The translations under genes were made by a program, and so were the position numbers. The notes beneath the pieces are model-generated. The model did not search any database. It was not told the origin of the DNA and saw only the letters and a list, made by a program, of their open reading frames with translations. 7,059 bases of DNA. Source: Caulobacteraceae bacterium. Its GTDB lineage: Bacteria > Pseudomonadota > Alphaproteobacteria > Caulobacterales > Caulobacteraceae. Below, piece by piece: positions 5,944-7,059 of the stretch. Every line of letters begins with the position of its first letter. Position 1 is the first letter of the stretch. The stretch is taken from positions 1-7,059 of the forward strand of contig CANGRP010000136.1 of NCBI GenBank assembly GCA_947456005.1. The letters run 5' to 3'.

Positions 5944-6842
5944 GCGCCCCTCGTCCGGCCCGGCGGGGGCTCCTGGCCGCCGGCCTCATCCTGCCCCTCG
6001 TCGCGGGCCCGGTGCGCGCCGCCGCCCCGGGGCGGATGGTGGGCTTCCTGTCGGACTTCGACGAGATCGACGATGCGGTCGCTATCTGCCGGGCGGTGAT
6101 CCTCTCCCTCGCCCCGGAGGCCCGGCTCCTCGACATCACCCACCGGGTCCCGCCCTACGACGTGACGGCCGGGGCCCGGCTCCTGGCCGGGTCCGCGCCT
6201 TGGTTGGCGCCGGACGCGGTGATCCTTGTGGTGGTTGATCCCGGCGTGGGCTCGGCCCGCCGCGCCATCGTCGCCCGCACGCGCCGGGGCCAGAGCCTGG
6301 TCCTGCCGGACAATGGCCTGATCACCCTGCTCGACGTGAGCGACCCCATCGTCGAGGCCCGTGAGATCACGGCGGAATCCTGGATGATCGGCGCCCGCCG
6401 GTCCTCCACCTTCCACGGGCGGGACATCTTCGCCCCGGTGGTCGGGCGCCTGGCCCGCGGCGACGACTGGCGGGAGCTCGGACCTGAGATCGACCCGAAG
6501 ACCCTGATCCGGCTGGACCTCGCCCCGCTCCGCATCGGCCCCGACGGCGCCCGCACCCGCGCCATCGGGACGGACGGGCCCTATGGCAACCTGATCCTCG
6601 ACCTCTCCGCCGAGGCCTTCGCGGCCCTGGGCTGGCGGCTGGGCGAGACCGTCCCCCTGACCGTCGCCGGCCGGCCGGAGCCGGCGCCCTTTGTCCAGAC
6701 CTTCAGCGACGTGCCGGAGGGCGCCGTGCTGCTCTACCCGGACTCCCGGGGGCGAATGAGCCTCGCCCTCAACGTGGGGAACTACGCCGCCGACCGCGGG
6801 GTCGCCCCCGGCGTCGAGGTCTTCATCCCCCGGCGCCGCTGA
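5940..6842 (+). CDS. SAM hydroxide adenosyltransferase (SAM hydrolase) homologue with apparent signal peptide
   Basis: This 300-residue member of the fluorinase/chlorinase/DUF62 superfamily would convert SAM plus water to adenosine plus L-methionine. Motifs in order are FLSDFDEIDDA (36-46), LDITHRVPPYDV (64-75), VVDPGVGSARRA (98-109), PDNGL (123-127), STFHGRD (156-162), DGPYGNLIL (212-220) and LNVGNYA (277-283). D100, R107 and H159 match the spacing of the hydrolase triad Asp68/Arg75/His127 described for Pyrococcus PH0463. The fluorinase equivalents of DPGVG and FHGRD are absent, so halogenation is unlikely. Residues 1-29 look like an export signal (twin Arg at 8-9, a hydrophobic core, then VRAAA). 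Translation starts at GTG within a GTGA overlap with the upstream stop; AGGA at 5926-5929 is 10 bases away. An internal ATG at 6036 (M33) would give a leaderless 268-residue cytosolic protein and cannot be excluded. Confidence 0.92.
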   Translation: MSAPRPARRGLLAAGLILPLVAGPVRAAAPGRMVGFLSDFDEIDDAVAICRAVILSLAPEARLLDITHRVPPYDVTAGARLLAGSAPWLAPDAVILVVVDPGVGSARRAIVARTRRGQSLVLPDNGLITLLDVSDPIVEAREITAESWMIGARRSSTFHGRDIFAPVVGRLARGDDWRELGPEIDPKTLIRLDLAPLRIGPDGARTRAIGTDGPYGNLILDLSAEAFAALGWRLGETVPLTVAGRPEPAPFVQTFSDVPEGAVLLYPDSRGRMSLALNVGNYAADRGVAPGVEVFIPRRR

Positions 6843-6918
6843 CCCCCTCACCCGGCTTCGCCGGGAGCTCCCCCTTGGGGGAGCAATTGGCGCACTAATT
6901 CCTCCCCCCAGGGGGACC
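6840..6918 (+). repeat. Triple stem-loop intergenic repeat, copy 2
   Basis: This is the second copy of the element at 1-80, in inverted orientation, starting on the TGA stop codon of the SAM hydrolase gene. Hairpins are CCCGGC/GCCGGG (6851-6856 with 6860-6865, TTC loop), GCTCCCCC/GGGGGAGC (6867-6874 with 6877-6884) and TCCCCC/GGGGGA (6903-6908 with 6911-6916). Compared with copy 1, the fourth pair of the first stem is swapped from C-G to G-C, so both strands of the stem changed together. The arm sequence GAGCAATTGG and the block ATTCCTCCCCCCAGGGGGA are shared exactly. As with copy 1, the element lies at the 3' end of a gene in the same relative orientation, fitting a termination or mRNA-stabilising role. 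Confidence 0.87.
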
Positions 6919-7028
6919 TCTGCGCTACGCGCCGTCCTGTGCCTTGAGGTGCATTGAGGCGAGGTTTTCTGGCCCTGCCGGGGTGTTTTGAGGGGTTTCG
7001 GCGGGATCGGGACGGAGTCCGGGCGCAG
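6919..7028. other. Non-coding stretch after the repeat
   Basis: I see no convincing gene here. It contains a small hairpin GCG-CTA-CGC (6922-6930), which may be a degenerate tail of the repeat element, and two TTGAGG strings ten bases apart (near 6944 and 6954). It also has runs of T and G of lower GC than the genes. No classical terminator or promoter could be assigned. Confidence 0.4.
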
Positions 7029-7059
7029 CTAGGCCGTGAGGGCTGCGAGGCGTCGCAGG
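7029..7059 (-). CDS. Possible 3' tip of a minus-strand gene (partial)
   Basis: Read on the minus strand from the window edge, nine codons give LRRLAALTA followed by TAG (7031-7029). The composition and the mostly G/C third positions resemble a normal C-terminus of this genome, and a gene ending here would converge on the SAM hydrolase gene. Nine codons are too few to identify a family, and the frame could be fortuitous in GC-rich DNA. Confidence 0.22.
   Translation of the reverse strand, partial: LRRLAALTA

Noticed and set aside
5940..6842. Calling the last complete gene a fluorinase or chlorinase
   Set aside because: The DPGVG and FHGRD segments with the Asp/Arg/His triad are hydrolase features, and the extra loop typical of fluorinase is missing.
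5772..6851. 359-residue minus-strand frame opposite the SAM hydrolase gene
   Set aside because: No recognisable motifs; it is a shadow of a gene with a conserved catalytic core.

Overview
The window is 7,059 bases of very GC-rich DNA with a strong preference for G or C at third codon positions and dense spurious antisense frames. Protein families, promoter style and the hairpin-rich intergenic repeats suggest an alphaproteobacterium, most likely from the Caulobacterales (Caulobacter/Phenylobacterium-like). That placement is an inference, since there is no rRNA or marker gene. The DNA looks chromosomal and no transposase, integrase, phage gene, CRISPR array, tRNA or rRNA was seen.

Layout. Positions 1-80 hold an ~80-bp element of three consecutive stem-loops. 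An amt ammonium channel gene (89-1393, minus) runs into it. A 149-bp intergenic region separates amt from a divergent sirtuin gene (1543-2310, plus, GTG start). The sirtuin converges, with a 12-bp gap, on an ACAD10/11-type acyl-CoA dehydrogenase (2323-3648, minus), which has its own candidate promoter. Upstream of it on the same strand is an exported alpha/beta-hydrolase (3727-4647, minus). Only 36 bp separate that start from the start of a divergent Tat-type serine hydrolase of the class C beta-lactamase/family VIII esterase group (4684-5943, plus). Its stop codon overlaps the GTG start of a SAM hydroxide adenosyltransferase (SAM hydrolase) homologue with an apparent signal peptide (5940-6842, plus). 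A second, inverted copy of the hairpin element starts on that gene's stop codon (6840-6918). The last ~140 bases are mostly non-coding and may contain the 3' tip of a minus-strand gene.

How the genes relate. The three genes from 3727 to 6842 all encode proteins with export signals, so this half of the window looks like a small cluster of envelope or secreted hydrolases. The last two are probably translationally coupled. The other half covers nitrogen uptake (Amt), NAD-dependent deacylation (sirtuin) and acyl-CoA oxidation. These are ordinary housekeeping or accessory metabolic genes with no evident joint pathway.

The most interesting points are the apparently exported SAM hydrolase, which keeps the Asp/Arg/His triad at the exact spacing of characterised hydrolases, and the flanking inverted hairpin elements, whose stems differ by a compensatory base-pair swap. 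I see no clear evidence of an undescribed multi-gene defence or biosynthetic system.
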